From: Enhydrobacter sp.
GTDB lineage: Bacteria; Pseudomonadota; Alphaproteobacteria; Reyranellales; Reyranellaceae
Direction of reading: 5' to 3'
Assembly: GCF_030246845.1 (NCBI RefSeq)
Contig: NZ_CP126889.1
Location: forward strand, 4,707,001-4,771,000
Length of the DNA: 64,000 nucleotides
Shown one piece after another: positions 16,884 to 25,200 of this stretch (position 1 is the first letter of the stretch; every line of letters starts with the position of its first letter). Both the position numbers and the translations under genes were made by a program. The notes beneath the pieces are model-generated. The model saw nothing but the letters and a program-made list of their open reading frames with translations. It ran no database searches and was not told the DNA's origin.

Positions 16884-18077
16884 TCAGGCGTTGTGCGCCC
16901 GGTTCAGGCGGTCGAAGCCCTCGGCAAGATCGGCCTTCAGATCCTCGACATCCTCCAGCCCGATATGCACCCGCAGCAGATGCTTGCCCGTGGGCCACGG
17001 CACGGCGGTGCGATAGTGATCGGGGTGCGCCGGGATCATCAGGCTCTCGTAGCCGCCCCAGCTCGCGCCCATCCCGAAGATGTCCATGCCGTCGAGCATC
17101 GCGGCGAGTGCCGCGCGGCTGTAGCCGTCGCGCAAGGTAAAGGAGAACAGGCCCGATGCTCCCTTGAACATCTTCTTCCAGTTGTCGTGGCCGGGACAGT
17201 CGGGCAGTGCGGGATGCAGCACCTTGTCGACCTCGGGCCGGTCCTTCAGCCACCGGGCGATGTGGATGCCGCTCTTCTCGTGATGACGCAGGCGCACCGC
17301 CATGGTGCGCAGCCCGCGCAGCGCCAGGTAGCAATCGTCTGGCGCGGCATGGAAGCCGAAATTCTGGCACGCCGTCTTCGCGGTCTCGAACGTCTGGCGC
17401 GTGGCGCATGAAATGATGCCCATCATCGCATCCGAATGGCCGACGATGTACTTGGTCCCGGCATGGATGGAGATGTCGCAGCCGTGATCGAACGGCTTGA
17501 AGTAGAGCGGCGTCGCCCAGGTGTTGTCGATCAGGACGGCCGCACCGTGCTTCTTGGCGACCGCGGCGATGGCGTCCACGTCCTGCACCTCGAAGGTCTG
17601 CGAGCCCGGCGCCTCGAGGTAGACGACCTTGGTGTTGGGCCTGATCAGCTTCTCGATGCCCGCCCCGATCATCGGGTCGAAGAAGGTCGTCTCGACGCCG
17701 AAGCCCTGGAGCGTGGTATTGGCAAAGCGCCGCGCCGGTCCATAGGCATTGTCGGTGAGCAGCAAATGGTCGCCGGCCTTCAGGAAGCCCACCATTGCGC
17801 CGGTGACGGCGGCGAGGCCCGACTGCACGGCGATCGACCGGTGTGCGCCCTCGATGGCCGCCACGGCATCCTCCAGCGCCTTCTGCGTCGGCGTGCCGTT
17901 GCGGCCGTAGCCGAAGCCTTCGAACGGGATGCGGTTCTCGAACTTCTCCATGGTCGGCTGGAGGATGGTCGAGGCGTGGTACACGGGCGGATTGACGATG
18001 CCGAAGTTGCTCTCGGGATCGCGGCCGGCGACGGCCAAGACGGTATCGGGCCTGGTATAAGTTTTCTTAGCGGTCAT
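16884..18077 (-). CDS. metC: Cystathionine beta-lyase (PLP-dependent)
   Basis: A protein of 397 residues of the Cys/Met metabolism PLP family. It carries YGRNGTPTQKALEDAVAAIEGA, the cofactor-binding DNTWATPLYFKPFDHG and the lysine region SIHAGTKYIVGHSDAMMG. The ending GASWGGYESLMIPAHPDHYRT and LLRVHIGLEDVEDLKADL are typical of MetC. It splits cystathionine to homocysteine, pyruvate and ammonia. ATG 18077 is preferred over a GTG nine bases upstream. The neighbouring genes sseA and cysK are also sulfur metabolism genes. Confidence 0.9.
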   Translation of the reverse strand: MTAKKTYTRPDTVLAVAGRDPESNFGIVNPPVYHASTILQPTMEKFENRIPFEGFGYGRNGTPTQKALEDAVAAIEGAHRSIAVQSGLAAVTGAMVGFLKAGDHLLLTDNAYGPARRFANTTLQGFGVETTFFDPMIGAGIEKLIRPNTKVVYLEAPGSQTFEVQDVDAIAAVAKKHGAAVLIDNTWATPLYFKPFDHGCDISIHAGTKYIVGHSDAMMGIISCATRQTFETAKTACQNFGFHAAPDDCYLALRGLRTMAVRLRHHEKSGIHIARWLKDRPEVDKVLHPALPDCPGHDNWKKMFKGASGLFSFTLRDGYSRAALAAMLDGMDIFGMGASWGGYESLMIPAHPDHYRTAVPWPTGKHLLRVHIGLEDVEDLKADLAEGFDRLNRAHNA

Positions 18078-18099
18078 GAAAGTCACTATGGCACAGGGC

Positions 18100-18702
18100 T
18101 CAAGCCGGCGGCCAGCGATAGAGCTCTGGCCAGAGCACGCGCGGATCCTGCAATTCCTTCGTTTCGCGCCGCGTGATGCGAAACCCTGCCTTCAAGTAGG
18201 TGGTCAGCGCCCGCGGATGGTCGACCGTATTCGTATTGAGGATCAGGCGCTGCGAACCGCGGGCAAAACCGCGCTCGATGGCGCGATCGAGCAACCAGGG
18301 CCCGATGCGGCGGCCAATATGGCAGGGGGCGAGGCCGAAGAACACGATCTCGTCGCCGTCCAGCTCGAAATAGCCGACCAGGTCGCCACCGTCGTCCCGC
18401 GCGATGTGAAGCTCATGGCCGGGCTCGGCAAGCAGCGTGCCAAGCGCCTCGTCTGAAAGGAGCCGCCGCTCGTACCACAGCCACGGCCGGCCCACGCGAT
18501 CGTAAAGCGCGCGATAGAGCGCAACGCCCGGCGCCGTCTCGCGCGTGATCACAATCGCCACGCCCGGAGACTCGGCACGCTCCGTCCAGTCTCCGAGCGC
18601 GAGCTCGAGATGGGTGATCGTGACCGGAAGCCGGCCGTCGGCGCGCGGCGGCGGCTGGTGGGTGAAGATCTCAGGCGCCAGTGACGATCGGCGTGTCGTC
18701 AC
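18100..18702 (-). CDS. GNAT family N-acetyltransferase
   Basis: A protein of 200 residues. The acetyl-CoA site is visible as FFGLAPCHIGRRIGPWLLDRAIERGF, then LILNTNTVDHPRALTTYLKAGFRITRRE. The N-terminus holds a VTITHLELALGDW strand and a long variable region. I start it at the GTG at 18702, which overlaps the sseA end by about 30 bases; the frame continues upstream but would overlap sseA much more. It is likely co-transcribed with sseA. The substrate is unknown. Confidence 0.75.
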   Translation of the reverse strand: MTTRRSSLAPEIFTHQPPPRADGRLPVTITHLELALGDWTERAESPGVAIVITRETAPGVALYRALYDRVGRPWLWYERRLLSDEALGTLLAEPGHELHIARDDGGDLVGYFELDGDEIVFFGLAPCHIGRRIGPWLLDRAIERGFARGSQRLILNTNTVDHPRALTTYLKAGFRITRRETKELQDPRVLWPELYRWPPA

Positions 18703-19528
18703 GTCCGCCCCATTCGGTCCAGGAGCCGTCGTAGACTGCTGCATGCGGCGCACCGATCAGATAGAGGCCGAGCGCCACGACGCAGGCCGTGACGCCGGAA
18801 CCGCAGCTCGCCGTCACCTTTCTGGCCGGATCGACGCCCGATGCGGCGATGCGGGCGGCGATCTGCTCGCCCGGAAGCATCGTGCCGGCCTTGGGGTCGA
18901 TCAAATCGCTGTAGGGGAGATTGAGCGCGCCGGGCATGTGGCCGCCACGCAGGCCTGCGCGCGGCTCGGGTGCCTCGCCGCGGAAGCGTGCGGCCGCGCG
19001 GGCATCGACGATCTGCTCGCGCTTGGTCTCGATCAGCTCTTTCACATCCTCGAGCGAGCGCACCAGCGTGTTGTCGAGCCGCGCCGTGAAGTGGCGATTG
19101 CGCGGCAGCGGCGGATCGTCCGTGACGGGGCGTCCCTCCGCCATCCACTTGGGCAGGCCGCCGTCGAGGATGGCCACGTCCTTGTGCCCCATGGCGCGGA
19201 ACATCCACCAGACCCGCGCGGCACCGGTCATGGGCGTGGTGTCGTAGACGACGATCTTGTTGCCGTCGCCCAAGCCGAGCTTGCGCACTCGCGCCGAGAA
19301 CTTTTCCGGCGACGGCAGCATGTGCGGCAGGGAGCTCGATGTGTCGGCGATCTCGTCGATGTCGAAGAATACCGCGCCCGGAATGTGCTGGCTCTCGTAC
19401 TCGGCCCTTGGGTTGCGCTTTTGCGCCGGCAGGTAGAATGAGCCATCGACGATGCGGATATCGGGTGCTTCGAGATGGTCCGCCAGCCACGCCGTGCTGA
19501 CGAGGGCATCGGGTCTTGCGTAGGTCAT
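18671..19528 (-). CDS. sseA: 3-mercaptopyruvate sulfurtransferase
   Basis: A protein of 285 residues with two rhodanese domains. The N-terminal domain contains IRIVDGSFYLPAQKRNP and HIPGAVFFDIDEIAD; the C-terminal domain ends with the catalytic loop ASCGSGVTACVVAL. The C-G-S-G-V-T-A loop (cysteine near residue 242) separates mercaptopyruvate sulfurtransferases from thiosulfate-specific rhodaneses. It moves sulfur from 3-mercaptopyruvate to thiol acceptors. The start is ATG 19528; alaX ends 11 bases upstream. Confidence 0.92.
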   Translation of the reverse strand: MTYARPDALVSTAWLADHLEAPDIRIVDGSFYLPAQKRNPRAEYESQHIPGAVFFDIDEIADTSSSLPHMLPSPEKFSARVRKLGLGDGNKIVVYDTTPMTGAARVWWMFRAMGHKDVAILDGGLPKWMAEGRPVTDDPPLPRNRHFTARLDNTLVRSLEDVKELIETKREQIVDARAAARFRGEAPEPRAGLRGGHMPGALNLPYSDLIDPKAGTMLPGEQIAARIAASGVDPARKVTASCGSGVTACVVALGLYLIGAPHAAVYDGSWTEWGGRDDTPIVTGA

Positions 19529-19539
19529 CCGGCGTTTCC

Positions 19540-20241
19540 TCAGGGAAGGGAGATGATGAACCGGCGGTTCATCTTGCCCTTGTTCTCGATCTTGACGCAC
19601 TCCACCCGGCCGATCTCGGCCGTGCGCGCGACATGTGTGCCGCCACAGGCCTGCAGATCGACCCCGTCGATCGCCATCAGGCGCACACGGCCCGCGCCCG
19701 TCGGCGGGCGCACGCTCATCGTTTTCACGAGCTCCGGCCGCGCCGCGAGCTCCTCGTCGGTGATCCACTGCGCGACCACCGGCCGGTCGACGGCGAGAAG
19801 CTTGTTGATCTCCTCGGTCACCCACTCCTTGGCCGGCACGTCGCCCTCGAGATTGAAATCGAGGCGGCTCTTGTCGGCGCCCACCTGTCCGCCGGTGACG
19901 TTGCCCTTGATCACGGCGGACATGACATGGAGGGCGGTATGCATGCGCATGTGGCGATAGCGCCGATCCCAGTCGAGCACCGCATGCACGGCTGTGCCGA
20001 CCGCCGGGCGCGGTGTGCCCGACGCAAGGACGTGCAGCACATCGTCGCCGTCGGCCTTGACGGCATCGACGATCCTCGCCTCGCCGCCGTCCCAGTGCAG
20101 GATGCCGGTATCGCCGGGCTGCCCGCCGCCGGTGGGGTAGAAGATCGAGCGATCGAGCCGCACGCCGCGCTCCTCGACCGCGGTCACGAGGGCGTCGGCT
20201 TCCTTGAGGTAGGCGTTCTCGCGAAAAAGCTCTTCGACCAT
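19540..20241 (-). CDS. alaX: AlaX-type alanyl-tRNA editing protein
   Basis: A protein of 233 residues related to the editing domain of alanyl-tRNA synthetase. Zinc-binding HxxxH and CxxxH motifs are visible in MRMHTALHVMSAV and LQACGGTHVARTAEIG, with the glycine-rich FYPTGGGQPGDTG and GNVTGGQVGADKSRLDFNL. It hydrolyses Ser- or Gly-tRNA(Ala) mistakes in trans. Length is that of the AlaX-II/M type, with a C-terminal domain shared with AlaRS. It lies between rbsK and sseA in a tightly packed minus-strand run. Confidence 0.9.
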   Translation of the reverse strand: MVEELFRENAYLKEADALVTAVEERGVRLDRSIFYPTGGGQPGDTGILHWDGGEARIVDAVKADGDDVLHVLASGTPRPAVGTAVHAVLDWDRRYRHMRMHTALHVMSAVIKGNVTGGQVGADKSRLDFNLEGDVPAKEWVTEEINKLLAVDRPVVAQWITDEELAARPELVKTMSVRPPTGAGRVRLMAIDGVDLQACGGTHVARTAEIGRVECVKIENKGKMNRRFIISLP

Positions 20242-20250
20242 GTGCAGGAT

Positions 20251-21165
20251 TTAGGCCCTTGCCAGACGCGCTGCAACTTCCTCGGCGGTCGGCATGGAGG
20301 GCGCGGCACCCAGTCGCTCGACGGAACAGGCCGCCGCGACATTGGCGTAGCGCGCCGCTTCGATCGGCGTGGTGCCGGCGGCCAGTCGGGCCGCGAAGGC
20401 CCCGACGAAGCAATCGCCGGCGCCCGTGGTGTCGACCACCTCGGCCCTGGCGCCGGGAATTTCGGTCGCATGTTCGGCCGTCACCACGACCGAGCCACGC
20501 GGCCCCAGTGTCGCCACCACGGCCCGCACACCCTTGGCGCGCAGCCTGTGGCAGGCGTCAGCGACGGCCGATATCGGACTCGATGCCGCGATCGCCGTGT
20601 CGGTCGCCTGCGAGAGCTCGATCTCGTTCAGCACCGCGACATCGATCGATTTCAGCAGGGCGGCCGGGTAGGGCTGGATGGGCGCCATGTTGAGCACCGT
20701 GCGCGCGCCGGCCTCGTGCGCCTTGCGCATGACGATGCTGGTCGCCTCGATCGGCGTCTCGAACTGCGCCACCCACACTTCGCTCGCGTGCGGCTCGGTG
20801 CTCACCATGGTCTCGCTGAAATGGCGGTTGGCGCCCGACGCGACGGTGATGGCGTTGTCGCTCTCGGCCACCTGGATCAGGGCCAGTCCCGAGGCCTGCC
20901 CAGGCACGACATGGAGGCCGAGCGTATCGACGTCGTTGTCGGCCAGAAAGCTGCGCAGCCGCTTGCCGAACGGATCGTCCCCGACCGCGCCGAACAGCGA
21001 CGTCGGCAGGCCGAGCCGCGCCGCCGCGATCGCCTGGTTGAGCCCCTTGCCGCCGGGCAGGAAGCTCACCTCCGCGCCCAGCACCGTCTCGCCGGGCCGT
21101 GGCCGGCGCGGGCTCTGCAGGACGACATCCATGTTGAGGCTGCCGCAGACGATCACCCGGCTCAT
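20251..21165 (-). CDS. rbsK: Ribokinase (PfkB family)
   Basis: A protein of 304 residues. The sugar-binding front carries GSLNMDVVLQSPRRPRPGET and FLPGGKGLNQAIAAARLG; the phosphate-binding end has VVDTTGAGDCFVGAFAARLA with the catalytic aspartate in the GAGD loop. These place it in the ribokinase branch of the PfkB family. The fit to D-ribose is inferred from the GGKG(L)NQ motif. No ribose transporter or nucleosidase lies nearby. Confidence 0.85.
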   Translation of the reverse strand: MSRVIVCGSLNMDVVLQSPRRPRPGETVLGAEVSFLPGGKGLNQAIAAARLGLPTSLFGAVGDDPFGKRLRSFLADNDVDTLGLHVVPGQASGLALIQVAESDNAITVASGANRHFSETMVSTEPHASEVWVAQFETPIEATSIVMRKAHEAGARTVLNMAPIQPYPAALLKSIDVAVLNEIELSQATDTAIAASSPISAVADACHRLRAKGVRAVVATLGPRGSVVVTAEHATEIPGARAEVVDTTGAGDCFVGAFAARLAAGTTPIEAARYANVAAACSVERLGAAPSMPTAEEVAARLARA

Positions 21166-21172
21166 GGCCGGC

Positions 21173-22174
21173 TCATTTCATCCAGGGCGGCACAGGCAGC
21201 TTTTTCTCGCGCAGGAAGGCTGGATTGAAGAGCTTGGACTGATAGCGCTGGCCGCCGTCGGCGAGGATGGTGACGATGGTCTTACCGGGTCCGAGATCGC
21301 GGGCGAGCCGCATCGCGCCCACGATGTTGATGGCGGTCGAGCCGCCCAGCACCAGTCCCTCGTGCGCGATCAGATCGAACAGGACGGGCAGGGCCTCCTC
21401 GTCGGTGATCTGGTAGGCCAGGTCGACCGGCGCGCCTTCGAGATTCTTCGTCACGCGCCCCTGGCCGATGCCTTCGGTGATCGAGTTGCCTTCCGATTTC
21501 AGCTCGCCCTTGGCGAACCAGCTGTAGATCGCGGAGCCCATCGGGTCGCTGACGGCGATTTTCACCTCGCGATTGCGTTCCTTCAAGGCGAGCGCGACGC
21601 CGCCCAGCGTGCCGCCGCTGCCGACGGAGCAGGTGAAGCCGTCGACCTTGCCGTCGGTCTGCGTCCAGATCTCGGGCCCGGTCGTGCGATAGTGGCCGTC
21701 GCGATTGGCGACGTTGTCGAACTGGTTGGCCCAGATCGCGCCGGCAGGCTCCCTGGCGGCCATCTCCTCGGCGAGGCGGCCGGAATAACGGACGTAGTTG
21801 TCGGGATTGGAGTAGGGCACGGCCGGCACCAGGCGCAGGTCGGCGCCGCACAGCCGCAGCATGTCCTTCTTCTCCTGGCTCTGCGTCTCGGGCATCACGA
21901 TCACCGACCGATAGCCGCGCGCATTGGCAACCAAGGCAATGCCGATGCCGGTGTTGCCGGCGGTGCCTTCGACGATGACGCCACCGGGTCTGAGCAGTCC
22001 GCGCTTCTCCGCGTCCTCGATGATGGCGAGCGCCGCGCGGTCCTTGATCGAGCCGCCGGGATTGAGGAACTCGGCCTTGCCGTAGATCGCGCTGCCGGTG
22101 GCTTCCGACGCCGCGCGCAGCTTGATCAGCGGCGTATTGCCGATGCTCTCGATGAAACCCGACCGGACGTCCAT
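21173..22174 (-). CDS. cysK: Cysteine synthase A-like PLP enzyme
   Basis: A protein of 333 residues. The PLP lysine is K44 in LNPGGSIKDRAAL, the phosphate-binding loop is SVGSGGTLGGVAL, and the substrate loop is EGTAGNTGIGIAL, in which TAG replaces the commoner TSG. It also has NPDNYVRYSGRLAEEM and NQFDNVANRDGHYRTTGPEIW. It makes cysteine from O-acetylserine and sulfide; a cystathionine beta-synthase role is a weaker alternative. ATG 22174 is chosen as the first codon in line with the family N-terminus. Confidence 0.88.
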   Translation of the reverse strand: MDVRSGFIESIGNTPLIKLRAASEATGSAIYGKAEFLNPGGSIKDRAALAIIEDAEKRGLLRPGGVIVEGTAGNTGIGIALVANARGYRSVIVMPETQSQEKKDMLRLCGADLRLVPAVPYSNPDNYVRYSGRLAEEMAAREPAGAIWANQFDNVANRDGHYRTTGPEIWTQTDGKVDGFTCSVGSGGTLGGVALALKERNREVKIAVSDPMGSAIYSWFAKGELKSEGNSITEGIGQGRVTKNLEGAPVDLAYQITDEEALPVLFDLIAHEGLVLGGSTAINIVGAMRLARDLGPGKTIVTILADGGQRYQSKLFNPAFLREKKLPVPPWMK

Positions 22175-22246
22175 GGTGATACTCGCTCTTCTGGCCCTGA
22201 CGCTCCCTGCCGGACCGTAGACAGGGAGAGGGGGCGAAGGCAACCG

Positions 22247-22861
22247 TCAGCGCCAGCGCCGTCGCATCTCCTCGCGATGCAAGGCGAGCCACTGCAGAGC
22301 GATCACGCTCACGGCGTTGTCCACCTCGCCGCGCTCGACCAGGTCATGCGCCTCGGCAAAGGACATCGCCTTGACCAGGATATTTTCGCCTTCGGACTCG
22401 AGGCCGAAGATGCCGCCCGCCTTCGCGGTCTCGGCCCGGCCAAGAAAAATATGACAGCACTCCGAGCAGGCGCCCGGCGTCAGCATCACGTTCTGGATGG
22501 GCACGAGATCGACGATCGCAAGGCCGGCCTCCTCCATGGCCTCGCGCCGGACCAGACCTTCGGCCGTCTCGCCTTGCTCGATGATGCCGGCGACGACCTC
22601 CCAGGTGAACGGGTGGTGGCCGGCTACATAGGCGCCGGCGCGGAACTGGCGGATCAGCACGACCTCGTCGCGGACAGGATCGTAGGGCAGCACAGCGGCT
22701 GCCTGGCCGCGCTCGAACACCTCCCGGCTGATGACCTTGCTCTGTCCGCCCTGATGCAGACCGTGGCGGAAGAAATACCGCACGACCCTGAAATAGCCCT
22801 GGAAGGCCACCTCCTGTCGGACCAGCTCGGCAGTCTCGTTCGGCAGGTGGGGCTGGTTCAT
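22247..22861 (-). CDS. NUDIX hydrolase, ADP-ribose pyrophosphatase type
   Basis: A protein of 204 residues. The NUDIX box reads AGIIEQGETAEGLVRREAMEEAG and is intact. The N-terminal half has FRVVRYFFRHGLHQGGQSKVISREVFERGQAAAVLPYD and RQFRAGAY, as in NudF-type ADP-ribose pyrophosphatases; the TPGACSECCHIFLG segment follows the box. It probably cleaves ADP-ribose or related sugar nucleotides. ATG 22861 is preferred over longer starts, which lack ribosome binding sites. It is the last core gene before the island. Confidence 0.85.
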   Translation of the reverse strand: MNQPHLPNETAELVRQEVAFQGYFRVVRYFFRHGLHQGGQSKVISREVFERGQAAAVLPYDPVRDEVVLIRQFRAGAYVAGHHPFTWEVVAGIIEQGETAEGLVRREAMEEAGLAIVDLVPIQNVMLTPGACSECCHIFLGRAETAKAGGIFGLESEGENILVKAMSFAEAHDLVERGEVDNAVSVIALQWLALHREEMRRRWR

Positions 22862-22979
22862 CGCGCGACTCCCGGAGATGCGAAGGGGAGACGCTCGATA
22901 GCCCAAGTGCTCCGCGATGGCGAGACCGCTCACCCGCCATCGTAGGCTTTTGCAGGGCCGCGATATCGAGCTTCTTCAT

Positions 22980-23234
22980 CTACAGCATCACCGTCGCCGT
23001 CGGTCCTCTCCCTACGCAGCAGCGTCGAGGGCGGGAAACATTCGATTCCCAGATTGCTTCGTTCTCGGCCTCCAGCACGAGGACTTTTCCGTTGGGATCG
23101 GGCGCCAGGAACTGCGGCCCGCGATGCTCGCCCTTCGCGAGGTCGACATGGACGTATTCGACCGGCGAGTGGAGATGACAAGCAAGCGCGCAAACCTTGC
23201 GCGGATTGAGCGTCGCGGCGTAGTAGAGCTTCAT
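22980..23234 (-). pseudogene. Truncated glutathione S-transferase N-terminal domain
   Basis: The 84-residue frame begins with KLYYAATLNPRKVCALACHL and PVEYVHVDLAKGEHRGPQFLAPDPNGKV, a clear thioredoxin-like GST domain. Homology stops after AIWESN, where a normal GST continues with an isoleucine-rich helix; here it becomes SRPRRCCVGRGP and then a stop. The C-terminal helical domain is missing, so this is a gene remnant at or near the left edge of the island. The following ATG at 22979 begins a frame (KKLDIAALQKP) that also loses sense after about 13 codons. Confidence 0.65.
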
Positions 23235-23441
23235 TGGAAGCTCTGAGGCTCGTCGGTCTGACCAGCGCCAATCTCAAGCCGCTTCAGCGGCGCGGGCTGG
23301 CGGCCGTCACGGTCGATCCGGGGGACAAGGCGCAGCCGTCGCCTGACACTTACCTCTGCTGGCAGGTTGCGTCTGGCCGGTGCGCCGACCGGATCGTGTC
23401 CGTGCAGACCTCCGGGCACTGTCGTGAGGCGGCCGATACGA

Positions 23442-23473
23442 CTACGGCGCGCCGTGCCGCCGGCGCGCCGTAG
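23442..23473. repeat. Perfect 12-bp GC-rich hairpin in the gene-free left edge
   Basis: CTACGGCGCGCC (23442-23453) and GGCGCGCCGTAG (23462-23473) are perfect inverted arms with an 8-base loop. No T-run follows, so it is not a simple terminator. It lies in the 763 bases between the GST remnant and the LysR gene, which otherwise hold only an AbiEi-like fragment. Confidence 0.6.
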
Positions 23474-23557
23474 CGTAGGTGGCTCCCCGGGGTCGACGAA
23501 GACGCGAACTACGAGTTCTCGATTTCCCTACTCCCGACTACGCCAAAACCGCCCAAG

Positions 23558-23785
23558 ATGCGCAAGCGTGACCGGGATCGCGCGGAAAGGCTACGCCTCG
23601 CCGGTGGCCCCAAGCCATCTTTGAGGGACCGAGCCGTCGCCCTCGCAATTGAGCGCGGAACAGTGCGGACGCGCGATCTAACCGACATCGGGGTGCCTCG
23701 CTGCTATCTTGCCAGCATGTGTGAAGAAGGCCTGCTCACAAGGGTGGGCTACGGCCTGTATGGTCCGGGCCGCCAAGCAGCTTAG
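23558..23785 (+). pseudogene. AbiEi-type antitoxin N-terminal domain fragment
   Basis: A 75-residue frame. Residues about 28-70 (ALAIERGTVRTRDLTDIGVPRCYLASMCEEGLL and the VGYGLYG end) match the winged-helix N-terminal domain of AbiEi-family antitoxins and related transcription factors. A full protein would be over 150 residues and continue past the YGLYG strand, but a stop follows after seven residues. The start is uncertain. No partner AbiEii-type nucleotidyltransferase toxin is present, so it is probably a relic. Confidence 0.5.
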
Positions 23786-24021
23786 CGGCACCAGGCGGCA
23801 AGTTCCTTCAGGAGCCGCGTGGCACTCCGGTTGATATACGTCCATTTCGGACGAAATAGATGCAAACGCGTCGCAATAGCATTTTAACATGGGCTGACTA
23901 CAGTCCTGTCAGCAGTTCTGCCGATCCGAGTCGGCTGCCCGCGGGAACCATGAAAATCCCAGCGCGCAGTTCCCATATTGGTTGAGGCGGTTGCCGCTTG
24001 GCCGGGGCATTCATTCCGGGA

Positions 24022-24984
24022 GTGCCACGGCTGCAGTTCACCGGAATCACAAAGGAGTTCCGGCCGCTGGAGGCGCAAATTGAGTTGAGGCACCTGCGCT
24101 ATGCCGTCGCCGCCGCGCACTATGGGAGCTTCCGGCGGGCGGCGGAGGCGCTCGGGGTCAAGCAATCCACCCTGAGCCGCTGCATATCGCAATTGGAAAT
24201 TCGTCTGGGCGTCGTGTTGTTCGAGCGAACCAGCGGGGGAGTTCGACTGACCACGGCGGGGGCTGAAATATTGCGAACGTCCCGGCACCTGGTCGAAACC
24301 GTCGACCACATGGCCGCGACGGCCAAAGAAATGGGTAGGGGCGAGGCCGGCCGTTTCACCGTCGGATTCTACACCTCGCTTTCGGCGGGAAACCTCCGGG
24401 CCAGCCTGATCGAGTATGCATCGCGGTTCCCCAAGGTCGAGATCCGGACATATGAGGGCGCACGCGCTTGCCTCTTCGCCGGCGTCGACGCCGGCCGGCT
24501 CGACGTTGCCATCGTTACCGGTGATCCAGTTCCTGGCGAGGGGAAGGTGATGGGGCTCTGGAGCGAACGCATCATGGTCGCGCTGCCAGAGGGCCACCGG
24601 CTCACCGCCAACAACATCGTCTATTGGACGGACCTCAAGGACGAGACGTTCCTGTTCAGCCAGCACGATCCCGGTCCTGAGATCCAGGACATCCTTCTGG
24701 CGAAGCTTGCGGCGCCGGGCGAGCGGCCCAAGGTCATCAGCCACGATGTCAGCCGCGAGAACATCAAGAGCCTGGTCGGGGCGGGCTTTGGCGTCAGTCT
24801 GATGTGCGAAGCCTGCGTTGGCGCTGCCTACACAGGCGTGGTCTATCGCGAGGCGCGCGACGGCAACGGGCCGAGCAGGATCAGCTATGCCGCCTATTGG
24901 CAGCCCAACAACGACAATCCAGCGCTGGCGGGTTTCATCAGCCTGCTTCAAGAGCGCTATCCCGCGCTGCCTGCAGGTGATTGA
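24022..24984 (+). CDS. LysR-family transcriptional regulator of the conjugative element
   Basis: About 320 residues. The winged helix is IELRHLRYAVAAAHYGSFRRAAEALGVKQSTLSRCISQLEIRLG, and the rest is a LysR substrate-binding domain with RFTVGFYTSLSAGNLRASL, GRLDVAIVTGDPVPGEG and LVGAGFGVSLMCEA. The start is uncertain: TTG 23998, GTG 24022 and a TTG at 24083 are all possible, and I chose the GTG. As I recall, in conjugative elements of this type a LysR gene often lies beside the DUF2274-trbI end of the transfer operon, as here. It converges on DUF2274 with a 28-base overlap. Confidence 0.75.
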   Translation: MPRLQFTGITKEFRPLEAQIELRHLRYAVAAAHYGSFRRAAEALGVKQSTLSRCISQLEIRLGVVLFERTSGGVRLTTAGAEILRTSRHLVETVDHMAATAKEMGRGEAGRFTVGFYTSLSAGNLRASLIEYASRFPKVEIRTYEGARACLFAGVDAGRLDVAIVTGDPVPGEGKVMGLWSERIMVALPEGHRLTANNIVYWTDLKDETFLFSQHDPGPEIQDILLAKLAAPGERPKVISHDVSRENIKSLVGAGFGVSLMCEACVGAAYTGVVYREARDGNGPSRISYAAYWQPNNDNPALAGFISLLQERYPALPAGD

Positions 24985-25199
24985 CGCTGTCGTCGCGCCT
25001 TCGCAAAGCCCCGATCGGTCGCCATGAAACGCTCGACCATGGGCACGATCAGCTTGGCCGGATCGGCTGCCTGATGTCCCGTTTCACGAGCCAGGATCTC
25101 GGCATAATCGACCAAATCCCGATGCACGGCGGCAGGAAGCTCGATCGTGAGCTTGACCGGCTTGTCGTCTGCGATGGCTCCCAGCTTCAGCTTCGCCAT
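24957..25199 (-). CDS. DUF2274 domain protein
   Basis: A protein of 80 residues beginning AKLKLGAIADDKPVKLTIELPAAVHRDLVDYAEILARETG, the standard DUF2274 sequence, with a KLIVPMVERFMATDRGF helix. DUF2274 proteins are encoded right after trbI in integrative conjugative elements. Here the gene follows the ParB-TrbI chimera by one base, so it keeps the normal gene order even though the transfer operon is gone. The ribbon-helix-helix-like pattern suggests DNA binding; this is unproven. Confidence 0.85.
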   Translation of the reverse strand: MAKLKLGAIADDKPVKLTIELPAAVHRDLVDYAEILARETGHQAADPAKLIVPMVERFMATDRGFAKARRQRQSPAGSAG

Positions 25200-25200
25200 A

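Noticed and set aside
22344..22979. 211-residue minus-strand frame starting KKLDIAALQKP
   Set aside because: Only the first 13 codons look protein-like; the rest is an out-of-frame shadow of the NUDIX gene.
23442..23473. Perfect hairpin as a Rho-independent terminator
   Set aside because: No T-run on either side and no complete gene upstream.
23478..23490. TGGCTCC near the left edge as a copy of the tRNA-Asn 3' end
   Set aside because: Only seven bases match before the sequences diverge; that is not a convincing attachment site.
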